Positions 1-8,156 of a stretch of 14,619 nt of DNA are shown piece by piece; the first letter of the stretch is position 1, and every line of letters begins with the position of its first letter. The position numbers were made by a program, and so were the translations under genes. This DNA is from Actinomycetota bacterium (GTDB taxonomy: Bacteria; Actinomycetota; Actinomycetes; Nanopelagicales; Nanopelagicaceae): NCBI GenBank assembly GCA_013205455.1, contig JABMMO010000069.1, positions 1 through 14,619 on the forward strand. Direction: 5' to 3'. Under the pieces are notes generated by a model. It was given only the letters and a program-made list of their open reading frames with translations, made no database searches and was not told where the DNA came from.

Positions 1-846
1 ACCGAAGCTGGTTATGTCGGTGAAGATGTTGAAAACATTCTGCTTAAATTAATTCAGGCAGCCGATTTTGATGTTAAGAAAGCCGAAACTGGAATTATTT
101 ACATTGATGAAATCGATAAAGTTGCGCGCAAGAGTGAGAACCCTTCAATCACTCGAGATGTCTCTGGTGAAGGCGTACAACAAGCGCTGTTGAAAATTCT
201 GGAAGGTACAACTGCATCAGTTCCACCACAAGGTGGTCGTAAACATCCACATCAAGAATTTATCCAAATCGATACTACAAATGTCCTATTTATTGTAGGC
301 GGAGCGTTTGCTGGCCTTGAGAAAATTATTGAAGGTCGTAAAGGAAAAGCTGGCGTTGGATTTAATGCAACCTTGCAAAGCGAAGCTGATAAGAAAACAA
401 TTGACATATTCGCAGATGTAATGCCCGAAGATTTGTTGAAATTTGGCATGATTCCAGAGTTCATTGGCAGATTGCCGATTGTTACTAGCGTAGAGAATTT
501 AGACCGCGCTGCGTTATTACAAATTCTTACTGAACCTAAGAATGCGCTAGTTAAGCAATATCAACACTTGTTTGAAATGGATGATATTGAACTTGAAATT
601 CAACCGGAAGCGTTAGTTGTGATTGCAGATCAAGCTATTAAGCGTGGTACTGGAGCACGCGGACTTCGCGCCATAATGGAAGAAGTTTTATTGCCGGTAA
701 TGTATGAAGTTCCATCTAAGAGTGAAATCGGAAAAGTTCTGATTACGCCAGAAGTTGTTTCAGATCATGCGACCCCAACCTTTGTTGACCGCGGTGTTAT
801 GGGTCCAAAGCGCACAAATAAGCGTTCAGAAGAGAAGAGCGCTTAA
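1..846 (+). CDS. clpX: ATP-dependent Clp protease ATP-binding subunit ClpX (5' truncated)
   Basis: AAA+ unfoldase that recognises substrates, unfolds them and feeds them into the ClpP peptidase in the cytoplasm. The reading frame is open from base 1, so the zinc-binding domain and Walker A (roughly 140 residues by comparison with E. coli ClpX) lie outside the window. Visible in the 281-residue fragment are the GYVG pore loop (4-7), the Walker B stretch with IDEID (35-39), the RKH pore-2 loop (80-82), the arginine finger in EFIGR (157) and sensor 2 in GTGARGLR (Arg 220). The ClpP-docking loop is present as VGF (120-122), a variant of the usual IGF/LGF, so it should still dock with ClpP. The short basic tail ending KSA resembles other actinobacterial ClpX proteins. 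valS follows after 16 bases. Identity is very secure; only the start is missing. Confidence 0.98.
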   Translation, partial: TEAGYVGEDVENILLKLIQAADFDVKKAETGIIYIDEIDKVARKSENPSITRDVSGEGVQQALLKILEGTTASVPPQGGRKHPHQEFIQIDTTNVLFIVGGAFAGLEKIIEGRKGKAGVGFNATLQSEADKKTIDIFADVMPEDLLKFGMIPEFIGRLPIVTSVENLDRAALLQILTEPKNALVKQYQHLFEMDDIELEIQPEALVVIADQAIKRGTGARGLRAIMEEVLLPVMYEVPSKSEIGKVLITPEVVSDHATPTFVDRGVMGPKRTNKRSEEKSA

Positions 847-854
847 TCTAGACT
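825..854 (+). promoter_or_regulatory. Possible valS promoter (near-leaderless)
   Basis: TTCAGA (825-830) and TAGACT (849-854) are separated by 18 bases and match the -35 and -10 consensus at 4 of 6 positions each. The valS ATG lies 8 bases past the -10 box, so a transcript from here would have a leader of only one or two bases. No Shine-Dalgarno motif lies in the 16-base clpX-valS gap, which fits leaderless initiation. The boxes are modest and could be chance. Confidence 0.3.
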
Positions 855-862
855 GTCGCATT

Positions 863-3454
863 ATGACTGAGCTGCCATCAAGTTTTGTTCCTGCCGATAT
901 CGAGGGACCGCTTTACGCTGCTTGGGTTAAAGCTGGATATTTCAACGCTGATGCAAAGTCAGATAAGAAACCATTTACGATCGTTATTCCACCGCCAAAT
1001 GTGACCGGAAGTTTGCATATCGGCCACGCGCTGGATCACACAATTCAAGACATCTTAATTCGCATGAAAAGAATGAAAGGTTTTGAAACGCTTTGGTTAC
1101 CTGGAATGGATCACGCTGGAATTGCTACTCAAAATGTTGTAGAAAAACAATTAGCAGCACAAGGTAAAACTCGCCATGATCTTGGTCGCGAAGAATTTGT
1201 TAAGAAAGTTTGGGAATGGAAAGCAGAATCTGGCGGCGCGATTCTCGAACAGATGAAACGACTTGGCGATAGCGTGGATTGGTCACGTGAAGCTTTCACA
1301 ATGGACGAGAATTGTTCGCAAGCAGTGCTCACAATATTTAAACGGTTATTTGATGCAGGTTTGATTTATCGAGCCGAACGAATCATCAATTGGTGCACCC
1401 GTTGCTTAACTGCGCTTTCTGATATTGAAGTTGATCATAAAGAAATTCCTGGCGAATTTATTTCAATTGTCTACGGCGAAGGCGATGATCAAATCACGAT
1501 CGCGACTACCCGCCCAGAAACTATGTTGGCTGATGGTGCAGTGGCAGTTCATCCTGATGATCCCCGTTATAAACATATGGTTGGCCGATCCGTATTATTG
1601 CCATTAGTAAATCGAATGATTCCGATTATTGCTGACGAAGTTGTTGACCCTGAGTTTGGAACTGGCGCGGTAAAAGTAACGGCAGCTCATGACCCTAATG
1701 ACTTCGAAATCGCGAGTCGGCATGACGTTGAATTGATTGTAATCATGGATAAAAACGGTGTTATCGAGAATACTGGAACTCAATTTGATGGCATGGATCG
1801 TTTCGATGCGCGTAAAGCCGTAGTTGAAGAGTTACGGAAGATGGGCAAAGTTGTTAACGAAAAGCGTCCTTATTTGCATTCAGTTGGACACTGCTCTCGA
1901 TGTGAAACGATTGTTGAACCTCGACTTTCTAAACAATGGTTTGTGAAAGTTGCACCGCTTGCTAAGGCTGCCGGAGATGCAGTTCGAAACGGTAAAGTAA
2001 AAATTGAACCAGCATCAATGGAGCCAAGATATTTTGAATGGGTAGACAACATGCACGATTGGTGCATTTCTCGCCAACTTTGGTGGGGACATCGGATTCC
2101 AGTTTGGTATGGCCCAAACGGTGAAGAGATTGTTGTTGGACCTGGCGAAAGCGCGCCAGCAGGTTATGAACAAGATCCAGATGTTTTAGATACTTGGTTC
2201 TCATCTGGGCTCTGGCCATTTTCAACACTTGGCTGGCCGAATAAAACGGAAGACTTAAAGAAGTTTTATCCAACCACAGTATTAGTTACTGGTTACGACA
2301 TTTTATTCTTCTGGGTAGCGCGCATGATGTTGATGGGGTTATTTGCGATGGATGGCGTTGCGCCATTTCACACAATCGCGCTACACGGATTAGTGCGCGA
2401 CAAATTTGGCAAGAAGATGAGCAAGAGTCGTGGCAACGCTGTTGATCCAATTGAGTTTATGGATAAATATGGATCAGATGCGTTGCGATTCACGCTTGCT
2501 AATGGCGCTAACCCAGGTTCTGATCAAGCGCTAGCAGAGGAGTGGGTTGGTGGCGCCCGTAACTTCGCTACCAAACTCTGGAATGCAACCAGATTCGCAA
2601 TGATCAATGGCGCAACAATTGCTGGCGACCTTCCTGATTCAAAAGCTTTAAATCATATTGATTTATGGATTCTCAATCGCTTAAACGAAACTATTAAATT
2701 AGCTGACCAGAATTTTGAGAATTTTGAGTTCGCAAAAGCTTGTGAAGCGATTTATCACTTTGCTTGGGATGATGTTTGCGATTGGTATTTGGAGCTAACT
2801 AAAGACGTATTTGCGAAAGGTGGTACTGAAGCCGAAAACACTAAGCGGGTACTCGGCCATGTACTAGATCAATTATTTCGATTACTTCATCCAGTTATGC
2901 CCTTCATTACTGAAACTCTTTGGAAAGCGTTAACTAATGGTGAGTCGCTGGTTATTTCTGAGTGGCCGGTTGCCGATGCGCTAGTTGATGAAAAGAATGT
3001 AACTACGAAAGTTTCTGATTTACAGAATTTAATTACCGAAATACGACGCTTCCGAAACGACCAAGGAATTAAAACTTCCGTAAAGATTCCAGCTCAAATA
3101 CATGGGCTTAGCAAGGGTGGGCTTTCGAACTATGAAGGAGCAGTTCGATTTGTAACCAGACTTGATGCGCCATCTGAAAAGTTTTCCGCAAGTGCAAAGA
3201 TTGAGATTGGGCGCTTTAGCGTTGAATTTGATCTAACGGGCAATGTGGACGTAGTCGCAGAACGGGCGCGATTAACTAAAGATTTAGCCACTATTGAAAA
3301 AGATAAACAGACTGCGCTTGTGAAGTTAGAAAATGAAAAATTTATGGCTAAAGCACCGATGGACGTTATCAAGGAAATTAGAGAGCGCGCCGAATTTTGT
3401 ACAACTGAAATAACTCGCATCAATGCCTTACTTGCAGCGCTCCCTTCAAAATGA
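863..3454 (+). CDS. valS: Valine--tRNA ligase
   Basis: Class I aminoacyl-tRNA synthetase that charges tRNA-Val with valine in the cytoplasm and hydrolyses mischarged Thr-tRNA. The 863-residue length is usual for the family. The Rossmann fold carries HIGH exactly (52-55) and KMSKS (518-522). The CP1 editing domain is marked by TTRPET (215-220). Two cysteine pairs, CTRC (178-181) and CSRC (344-347), have the spacing of the zinc site in bacterial ValS enzymes that bind zinc. After the helical anticodon-binding region the C-terminal 65 or so residues form the charged coiled-coil arm that grips tRNA. The frame is open upstream to 755, inside clpX, but the ATG at 863 gives the normal N-terminus (MTELPSSFVP) and avoids a large overlap. 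No Shine-Dalgarno motif is visible. The stop overlaps the folC start by 4 bases. Confidence 0.97.
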   Translation: MTELPSSFVPADIEGPLYAAWVKAGYFNADAKSDKKPFTIVIPPPNVTGSLHIGHALDHTIQDILIRMKRMKGFETLWLPGMDHAGIATQNVVEKQLAAQGKTRHDLGREEFVKKVWEWKAESGGAILEQMKRLGDSVDWSREAFTMDENCSQAVLTIFKRLFDAGLIYRAERIINWCTRCLTALSDIEVDHKEIPGEFISIVYGEGDDQITIATTRPETMLADGAVAVHPDDPRYKHMVGRSVLLPLVNRMIPIIADEVVDPEFGTGAVKVTAAHDPNDFEIASRHDVELIVIMDKNGVIENTGTQFDGMDRFDARKAVVEELRKMGKVVNEKRPYLHSVGHCSRCETIVEPRLSKQWFVKVAPLAKAAGDAVRNGKVKIEPASMEPRYFEWVDNMHDWCISRQLWWGHRIPVWYGPNGEEIVVGPGESAPAGYEQDPDVLDTWFSSGLWPFSTLGWPNKTEDLKKFYPTTVLVTGYDILFFWVARMMLMGLFAMDGVAPFHTIALHGLVRDKFGKKMSKSRGNAVDPIEFMDKYGSDALRFTLANGANPGSDQALAEEWVGGARNFATKLWNATRFAMINGATIAGDLPDSKALNHIDLWILNRLNETIKLADQNFENFEFAKACEAIYHFAWDDVCDWYLELTKDVFAKGGTEAENTKRVLGHVLDQLFRLLHPVMPFITETLWKALTNGESLVISEWPVADALVDEKNVTTKVSDLQNLITEIRRFRNDQGIKTSVKIPAQIHGLSKGGLSNYEGAVRFVTRLDAPSEKFSASAKIEIGRFSVEFDLTGNVDVVAERARLTKDLATIEKDKQTALVKLENEKFMAKAPMDVIKEIRERAEFCTTEITRINALLAALPSK

Positions 3455-4827
3455 ACTCTGCTGAAGATTTAGATAAATTAAATTTCATTGAGCAAGCATT
3501 ACTCGCTCGCTGGCCAGAAACTAAGTTAGAGCCCACCCTTGATCGAATCGCGCTATTAGCTGATGCGCTTGGTTCACCGCAACTTTCTTACCCAACCCTG
3601 CATTTAACTGGAACTAACGGCAAGACCACAACATCAAGAATGGTGGATTCCCTTTTTTATGAAATGGGGCTAAGGACTGGAAGATTTACCAGCCCACATC
3701 TTGAATCTTTCTTAGAGCGTATTTCGATAAATAAGGAACCAATTAGTGCAGCCGGAATGGTTGCAACTTATAATGATGTTGCACTTTATTTGGATTTAGT
3801 AGATAGCAGATCCGAACATCCAGTTTCATTCTTTGAAGCAATTACTGCGTTAGCTTTTGTAGCATTCGCAGAATTTCCGGTTGATGTTGGTATTTTTGAA
3901 GTAGGCATGGGTGGCGAATGGGATGCAACTAATGTAATTAATTCCGCAGTGAGCGTAATTACACCAATTGGATTTGATCATATGCAATATCTTGGAAACA
4001 CTTTAGTTGAAATTGCCGCCACAAAATCTGGAATTATAAAGCCGCATTCAGTAGCTATTTTGGCCCACCAAGATGTCGAAGTTGCCAAAGTGTTGATGCA
4101 AAAATGTGTGGAAGTAGAAGCGCTTCCGATGCGAGAAGGCATTGAATTTTCTTTACTTCGACGCGATCTTGCAGTCGGTGGCCAAATGCTTACTATCCAA
4201 GGAATAACCCAAACCTATGAAGATATTTTTCTGCCGCTTTATGGCGCACACCAAAGCGAGAATGCCACCGTGGCCCTTGCTGCAGTAGAAGCTTTTGCCG
4301 GCAGCAAGCAACTTGATCCGGATATGGTCCGGGCAGCTTTTATGCAAGTCGATTCACCGGGACGCTGTGAAGTTGTTTATCGAAATCCAACCGTGATTGT
4401 TGATGCGGCACATAACCCACATGGCGCAACCGCGCTAACACAAACAATCTCTAATGAATTTGATTTCTCAACCATAATTGTTGTGGTTGCACCGATGGGG
4501 GATAAAGATGTTGTCGGAATTCTGGAAGCGTTAAAGCCAATCGCGGATCGAATCGTGCTCTCTTCGAATTCTTCGCCGCGCGCAATGGCAGTCGGAGAAT
4601 TGGAAAAGTTGGCAAAACAGATATTTGGCCATGATCGAGTCTCTGTTATTCCTACATTAAGCGATGCAATTCGAAAATCAATTGAACAAGCAAAGTTAGA
4701 TAATGATATTAATGATGGTAATTGCGCAGTTTTGATTACTGGATCTGTGGTAACTGCTGGCGAAGGCCGTACCATCGTTAAAAAATATGCGCTTCATGTG
4801 AACCCAAGAGATGAAATGAGAGATTAA
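3451..4827 (+). CDS. folC: Bifunctional folylpolyglutamate synthase / dihydrofolate synthase
   Basis: ATP-dependent ligase of the Mur ligase superfamily. It joins glutamate to dihydropteroate to make dihydrofolate and adds further glutamates to reduced folates, which keeps folates in the cell. The 458-residue protein shows the P-loop GTNGKTT (54-60), the FEVGMGGEWDATN segment (149-161), a TKSGIIKP segment whose Lys 192 probably corresponds to the carbamylated lysine of E. coli FolC, and the C-terminal-domain DAAHNPHGA motif (from Asp 318). The ATG sits in an ATGA overlap with the valS stop and has no Shine-Dalgarno motif, so translation is probably coupled to valS by reinitiation. Whether both activities are present cannot be read from sequence; bifunctionality is the usual state in bacteria with a single folC. 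Confidence 0.94.
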   Translation: MNSAEDLDKLNFIEQALLARWPETKLEPTLDRIALLADALGSPQLSYPTLHLTGTNGKTTTSRMVDSLFYEMGLRTGRFTSPHLESFLERISINKEPISAAGMVATYNDVALYLDLVDSRSEHPVSFFEAITALAFVAFAEFPVDVGIFEVGMGGEWDATNVINSAVSVITPIGFDHMQYLGNTLVEIAATKSGIIKPHSVAILAHQDVEVAKVLMQKCVEVEALPMREGIEFSLLRRDLAVGGQMLTIQGITQTYEDIFLPLYGAHQSENATVALAAVEAFAGSKQLDPDMVRAAFMQVDSPGRCEVVYRNPTVIVDAAHNPHGATALTQTISNEFDFSTIIVVVAPMGDKDVVGILEALKPIADRIVLSSNSSPRAMAVGELEKLAKQIFGHDRVSVIPTLSDAIRKSIEQAKLDNDINDGNCAVLITGSVVTAGEGRTIVKKYALHVNPRDEMRD

Positions 4828-5162
4828 TGCGGATACTAGGTGCTGCGGTATTAGCTATGGAATTTTTCTTAATGGGATTTGCTTTGCTGATCGCAAAAGA
4901 TAATCATGGAGCTTTAGCGTTAACGCTTGGGGGATTGCTTGCAATTCTTGCGCTATTAAATGCGGGCTTGTTAAAACGAAAATTTGGTTGGATTTCTGGC
5001 TCAATTTTACAATTACTGATAGTTATATATGGATTTGTAGTTCCGATGATGTTTTTCATGGGGTTACTTTTCGCAGGGCTATGGGTCGCAGCGATAGTTG
5101 TGGGGCGAAAAGGCGAGGCAGCGCGGGCAGCCCTGCTCGCAAACCCGAAATTAAGAGAATAG
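4827..5162 (+). CDS. DUF4233 domain-containing small membrane protein
   Basis: A 111-residue protein that is almost entirely membrane-embedded. Four hydrophobic helices are visible, at about 3-23, 27-48, 54-72 and 74-95, followed by a short basic cytoplasmic-looking tail. Size, helix pattern and position between folC and ndk match the actinobacterial DUF4233 family, whose function is unknown to me. The start is the ATG in a TAATG junction (1-base overlap with the folC stop), so it is likely translated by coupling from folC. No catalytic motif is visible. The fixed neighbourhood hints at a link with folate or nucleotide metabolism or with the envelope operon downstream, but this is speculation. 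Confidence 0.8.
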   Translation: MRILGAAVLAMEFFLMGFALLIAKDNHGALALTLGGLLAILALLNAGLLKRKFGWISGSILQLLIVIYGFVVPMMFFMGLLFAGLWVAAIVVGRKGEAARAALLANPKLRE

Positions 5163-5180
5163 CCAGACCGCCAATACAAT
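5151..5180 (+). promoter_or_regulatory. Probable ndk promoter giving a leaderless mRNA
   Basis: TTAAGA (5151-5156, 4 of 6 to the -35 consensus) is followed after 18 bases by TACAAT (5175-5180, 5 of 6 to TATAAT). Six bases separate the -10 box from the ndk GTG at 5187, so the expected transcription start falls on the first base of the start codon. The absence of any Shine-Dalgarno motif before ndk supports this. Leaderless mRNAs are common in actinobacteria. The -35 box overlaps the last codons and stop region of the DUF4233 gene. Confidence 0.55.
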
Positions 5181-5186
5181 AACCCC

Positions 5187-5603
5187 GTGAGTAAAGAACG
5201 CACCTTAATATTGGTAAAGCCGGATGGCGTACGCCGCGGTTTAGTTGGCGAAGTTATTTCGCGAATTGAAACTAAAGGATATGTAATTACCAGCATGCGA
5301 ATGTTAAATGCGGATCGCCCAATTCTAGAAAAACATTATGAAGAACATAACGGCAAGCCATTTTTTGAACCACTACTTGAATTTATGTCATCTGGGCCCA
5401 TTGTCGCAATGATTGCAGAGGGCGAACGCGTCATCGAAGGTTTTCGAACTATGGCTGGCGTAACCGATCCAACTGTTGCAGCTCCCGGATCTATCCGCGG
5501 CGATTTAGCTCGAGATCAAGGAACAAAAGTTGTACAAAATATCGTTCACGGATCTGACTCGGTCGAATCTGCAGAACGCGAAATTAAGATTTTCTTTAGC
5601 TAA
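5187..5603 (+). CDS. ndk: Nucleoside diphosphate kinase
   Basis: Transfers the gamma phosphate of ATP to nucleoside diphosphates through a phosphohistidine intermediate, balancing NTP and dNTP pools in the cytoplasm. The 138-residue protein is of normal length. It has the N-terminal TLILVKPDGVRRG segment, the GSIRGD nucleotide-binding loop (101-106) and the active-site NIVHGSDS with catalytic His 121. The start is GTG at 5187, which gives the standard MSKERTLILVKPD opening. No ribosome-binding motif precedes it, and a -10 box ends 6 bases upstream, so the mRNA is probably leaderless and independent of folC. mreB begins 41 bases downstream with no terminator between, so ndk transcripts may run into the cell-shape operon. 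Confidence 0.97.
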   Translation: MSKERTLILVKPDGVRRGLVGEVISRIETKGYVITSMRMLNADRPILEKHYEEHNGKPFFEPLLEFMSSGPIVAMIAEGERVIEGFRTMAGVTDPTVAAPGSIRGDLARDQGTKVVQNIVHGSDSVESAEREIKIFFS

Positions 5604-5644
5604 AAAATAACTTCCCCGCAGTAAATATCAAAGAGGAGAGCAAG

Positions 5645-6685
5645 ATGTCGAAGAACACCAGCCGTTGGTCATTTCTCGGTCGTGATATGGCGATTGATTT
5701 AGGTACCGCAAATACATTGGTTTATGTACGTGGTCGTGGCATTGTCCTTAATGAACCAAGCGTGGTTGCAGTAAACCAAGACACTGGTGCAGTTCTCGCC
5801 GTTGGTATGGAAGCAAAGAAGATGATTGGCCGTACTCCAGGATCGATTGTCGCAATTCGCCCACTCAAAGATGGTGTAATCGCAGACTTCGACACAACTG
5901 CTCTGATGATTAAATATTTTATTCGCCAAGTACATAAGCGTCGTTATTTAGCTAAACCTCGAATCGTCGTTTGCGTACCAAGCGGTATCACTGGCGTAGA
6001 ACAGCGCGCCGTCAAAGATGCTGGTTATGAAGCCGGCGCACGTAAGGTTTACATCATCGAAGAGCCAATGGCTGCTGCGATTGGTGCTGGTTTACCTATC
6101 CACGAACCAACTGGAAATATGGTCGTAGATATTGGCGGCGGAACGACTGAAGTAGCCGTTATTTCACTTGGTGGAATTGTTACTGCGCTATCGATTCGCG
6201 TTGGTGGCGATGAATTAGACCAAGCAATAATTAATTGGGTTAAACGGGAATTCTCATTATTACTTGGAGAGCGCACTGCTGAAGAAATTAAAATGGCAAT
6301 CGGTTCTGCATTTCCACTTCGCGATGAACCTGATGCTGAAATTCGTGGTCGCGATTTAGCGACGGGTTTGCCAAAGACAATCGTGGTTTCTGCAGAAGAT
6401 ATTCGTAAAGCGATCGAAGAACCAGTAAATGCCATCATTAATGCTGTTAAAGCGACGCTTGATAAAACTCCGCCTGAATTAGCAAGTGATTTGATGGATC
6501 GCGGTATTGTTTTGACCGGTGGCGGAGCCTTACTACGCGGTCTCGACGAAAGATTGCGCCATGAAACTAATATGCCAATTCATATTGCAGATCGTCCACT
6601 GCAAGCTGTTGCTGAAGGTTCAGGAAAGTGTGTTGAAGAGTTTGAGGCGTTAGAAAAAGTCTTAATCTCCGAGCCACGTCGATAG
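5645..6685 (+). CDS. mreB: Rod shape-determining protein MreB
   Basis: Bacterial actin that polymerises on the inner face of the membrane and steers the elongation peptidoglycan synthase around the cell. The 346-residue length is standard. Actin-fold ATP-site motifs are visible: phosphate-1 loop DLGTANT (18-24), the EEPMAAA segment with Glu 140, phosphate-2 DIGGGTTE (162-169) and the adenosine loop LTGGGALLRG near the C-terminus. The short N-terminal stretch containing Trp 8, Phe 10 and Leu 11 before the fold looks like a membrane-anchoring peptide. A strong purine-rich Shine-Dalgarno sequence (AGAGGAGAG, from 5631) precedes the ATG, the best in the window, which fits the high level of MreB needed compared with its partners. 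It is the first gene of a five-gene elongasome block. Confidence 0.98.
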   Translation: MSKNTSRWSFLGRDMAIDLGTANTLVYVRGRGIVLNEPSVVAVNQDTGAVLAVGMEAKKMIGRTPGSIVAIRPLKDGVIADFDTTALMIKYFIRQVHKRRYLAKPRIVVCVPSGITGVEQRAVKDAGYEAGARKVYIIEEPMAAAIGAGLPIHEPTGNMVVDIGGGTTEVAVISLGGIVTALSIRVGGDELDQAIINWVKREFSLLLGERTAEEIKMAIGSAFPLRDEPDAEIRGRDLATGLPKTIVVSAEDIRKAIEEPVNAIINAVKATLDKTPPELASDLMDRGIVLTGGGALLRGLDERLRHETNMPIHIADRPLQAVAEGSGKCVEEFEALEKVLISEPRR

Positions 6686-6703
6686 CCCCCTCCGGAAGTA
6701 ACG

Positions 6704-7627
6704 ATGGCACCGCGAGGTAATAGCCGAAGTCGGCTTCTGTTAGTTATCTTGTTGGTAACTGCGCTCTTTCTAATTACTTTAGATTTGCGCGGTGTTAGTT
6801 TGATATCAAGCACGCGCTTGGCTACCCAAACTGTTCTTTCACCAATTCAAGGGTTTACTTCGCGGCTTTTCGCACCAATTGGAAATTTCTTTAGTGATGT
6901 CAGCCATTTAGGTCGATCTGGAAATGAAATAGAAGCATTACAGAAAGAGAATGAAGCGCTAAAAGCAAAATTAGTTTTACAAAAAGATTTGAAAGGAAAG
7001 CTAACCCAGCTTAAATCAGTTTTAAATTTAGCGGGGGAAGCACAATATAAAATCGTTTCAGCTCGAGTAATTGCACGAGGTAGCGCAACTTCCTTCAGTC
7101 AAACCATCACGATTGACGCTGGAAGTTCATCAGGAATTGCTAGAGATATGACGGTGATGTCGGGTGCCGGTTTAGTTGGTGCGGTTAAATCAGTAACTGC
7201 AAACTCTGCGGTAATCCTATTAATGAGTGATCCAACTTTTAGAATCGGCGTAAGAGTTGCCGGTTCGCAAGTAATGGGAATTCTTTCCGGCACGGGTAGC
7301 CGAAATTTTGAATTAGAACTTCTTGATGCAACCGAAACTATCAAAATTGGCGATGTATTATTAGCGCGCGGTAGCGATGGCGGCAAACCTTTTGTGCCAG
7401 GGATTCCGGTTGGGCTGGTAATTAACGTTGATAGCGCTTCTGGCCAATTAACCAAGCACGCGCGTGTGAGTAGTTATGCGAAGCTAACATCACTCGGAAT
7501 AGTTTCAGTAGTAATCTCCGAAACTGGCGGTGACCCAAGAGATGGGCTAGTGCCACCAAAGCCAATGGCAACCCCAACTCCGACTGTAACAATCACAGTT
7601 ACCCCAACACCATCACCTTCGGCATAG
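6704..7627 (+). CDS. mreC: Rod shape-determining protein MreC
   Basis: Single-pass membrane scaffold whose outer domain binds and activates PBP2 and links it to MreB and MreD. The 307-residue protein has a short basic N-terminus, one membrane helix (about 10-28), a coiled-coil dimerisation segment (about 72-107, Glu/Lys/Leu heptads) and a beta-rich periplasm-facing domain (about 115-270). It ends in a low-complexity Pro/Thr/Val/Ser tail (about 287-307), probably unstructured and lying in the wall. The ATG at 6704 follows a modest GGAAG ribosome-binding motif and lies 18 bases after the mreB stop. mreD starts 10 bases after its stop. The call rests on layout, order and the beta-domain sequence. 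Confidence 0.93.
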   Translation: MAPRGNSRSRLLLVILLVTALFLITLDLRGVSLISSTRLATQTVLSPIQGFTSRLFAPIGNFFSDVSHLGRSGNEIEALQKENEALKAKLVLQKDLKGKLTQLKSVLNLAGEAQYKIVSARVIARGSATSFSQTITIDAGSSSGIARDMTVMSGAGLVGAVKSVTANSAVILLMSDPTFRIGVRVAGSQVMGILSGTGSRNFELELLDATETIKIGDVLLARGSDGGKPFVPGIPVGLVINVDSASGQLTKHARVSSYAKLTSLGIVSVVISETGGDPRDGLVPPKPMATPTPTVTITVTPTPSPSA

Positions 7628-7637
7628 CGAGCAATCG

Positions 7638-8156
7638 ATGTTTACCAGTCGAATTTTCATCACTTTTGGATTTTTTGGTTCACTGTTTTTTCTGCAAGAA
7701 ATAGTTTTTAATCAGATTCACTTTCTTATTGGTGGGTTTTCTATTTTTCTAGCGGTAACGATGACCTGGATTGCAATGGAAAGTAGAAACGGTGCCTTAA
7801 TTTCTGGCTTTATTGCTGGATTCTTTTTGGATTTAAGTCCCAACATCGACTCACCATTCGGGCAATGGACTTTAGTCTTAACTTCAATGGCTTATTTAGT
7901 CTCAGTAAATCGAGAAGGGCTTGGCGATTTAGCTTCACGACCACTAACACTTTCGCTCATTGTTGGCGGTGCAGTTACCTTAACTTTGATTGCTTATTTA
8001 ATTGCAAGTGTAATCCTGGGCGAACAATTGATTTCGTTTTTCTCGGTGCTGCAAAAACTAACGGGAAACTTCATCTGGACTTTGATACTTGCACCGCTTT
8101 ATATGCCATTAACTAGCAAATTCCATCAATATACGCGCTCATCCAGGGAGATCTAA
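7638..8156 (+). CDS. mreD: Rod shape-determining protein MreD
   Basis: Small polytopic membrane protein that joins MreC to the elongasome. The 172 residues form about five hydrophobic helices. The loop-helix GALISGFIAGFFLDLSP (residues about 54-70) carries the G-F-x-x-G-F-x-x-D pattern typical of MreD. The ATG at 7638 is 10 bases after mreC and has only a weak purine stretch upstream, so coupled translation is likely. Its last codons contain the ribosome-binding site of mrdA, and its stop overlaps the mrdA start by one base in a TAATG junction. MreD sequences diverge widely, so the identification depends partly on position between mreC and mrdA. Confidence 0.88.
   Translation: MFTSRIFITFGFFGSLFFLQEIVFNQIHFLIGGFSIFLAVTMTWIAMESRNGALISGFIAGFFLDLSPNIDSPFGQWTLVLTSMAYLVSVNREGLGDLASRPLTLSLIVGGAVTLTLIAYLIASVILGEQLISFFSVLQKLTGNFIWTLILAPLYMPLTSKFHQYTRSSREI
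8145..8150 (+). promoter_or_regulatory. mrdA ribosome-binding site inside mreD
   Basis: AGGGAG lies 5 bases before the mrdA ATG and inside the last codons of mreD. This gives mrdA its own initiation signal in addition to the TAATG coupling, and it supports the ATG at 8156 as the start. Confidence 0.7.

Noticed and set aside
755..862. Extended valS N-terminus starting inside clpX
   Set aside because: The extra 36 residues resemble no ValS N-terminus and would overlap clpX by 92 bases; the ATG at 863 gives the family start.
1962..2273. 103-residue minus-strand ORF inside valS
   Set aside because: Shadow of a well-conserved coding region containing ValS motifs; no family resemblance or initiation signal.
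4904..5296. 130-residue minus-strand ORF spanning DUF4233 and ndk
   Set aside because: Overlaps two plus-strand genes and the ndk promoter; composition is that of a reversed membrane-protein gene.
5584..5613. TTAAGA-18-TAACTT before mreB as a promoter
   Set aside because: The -10 box is a weak match and lies in an A/T-rich run at the ndk stop where such matches are common; mreB can be read from ndk transcripts. Not strong enough to annotate.
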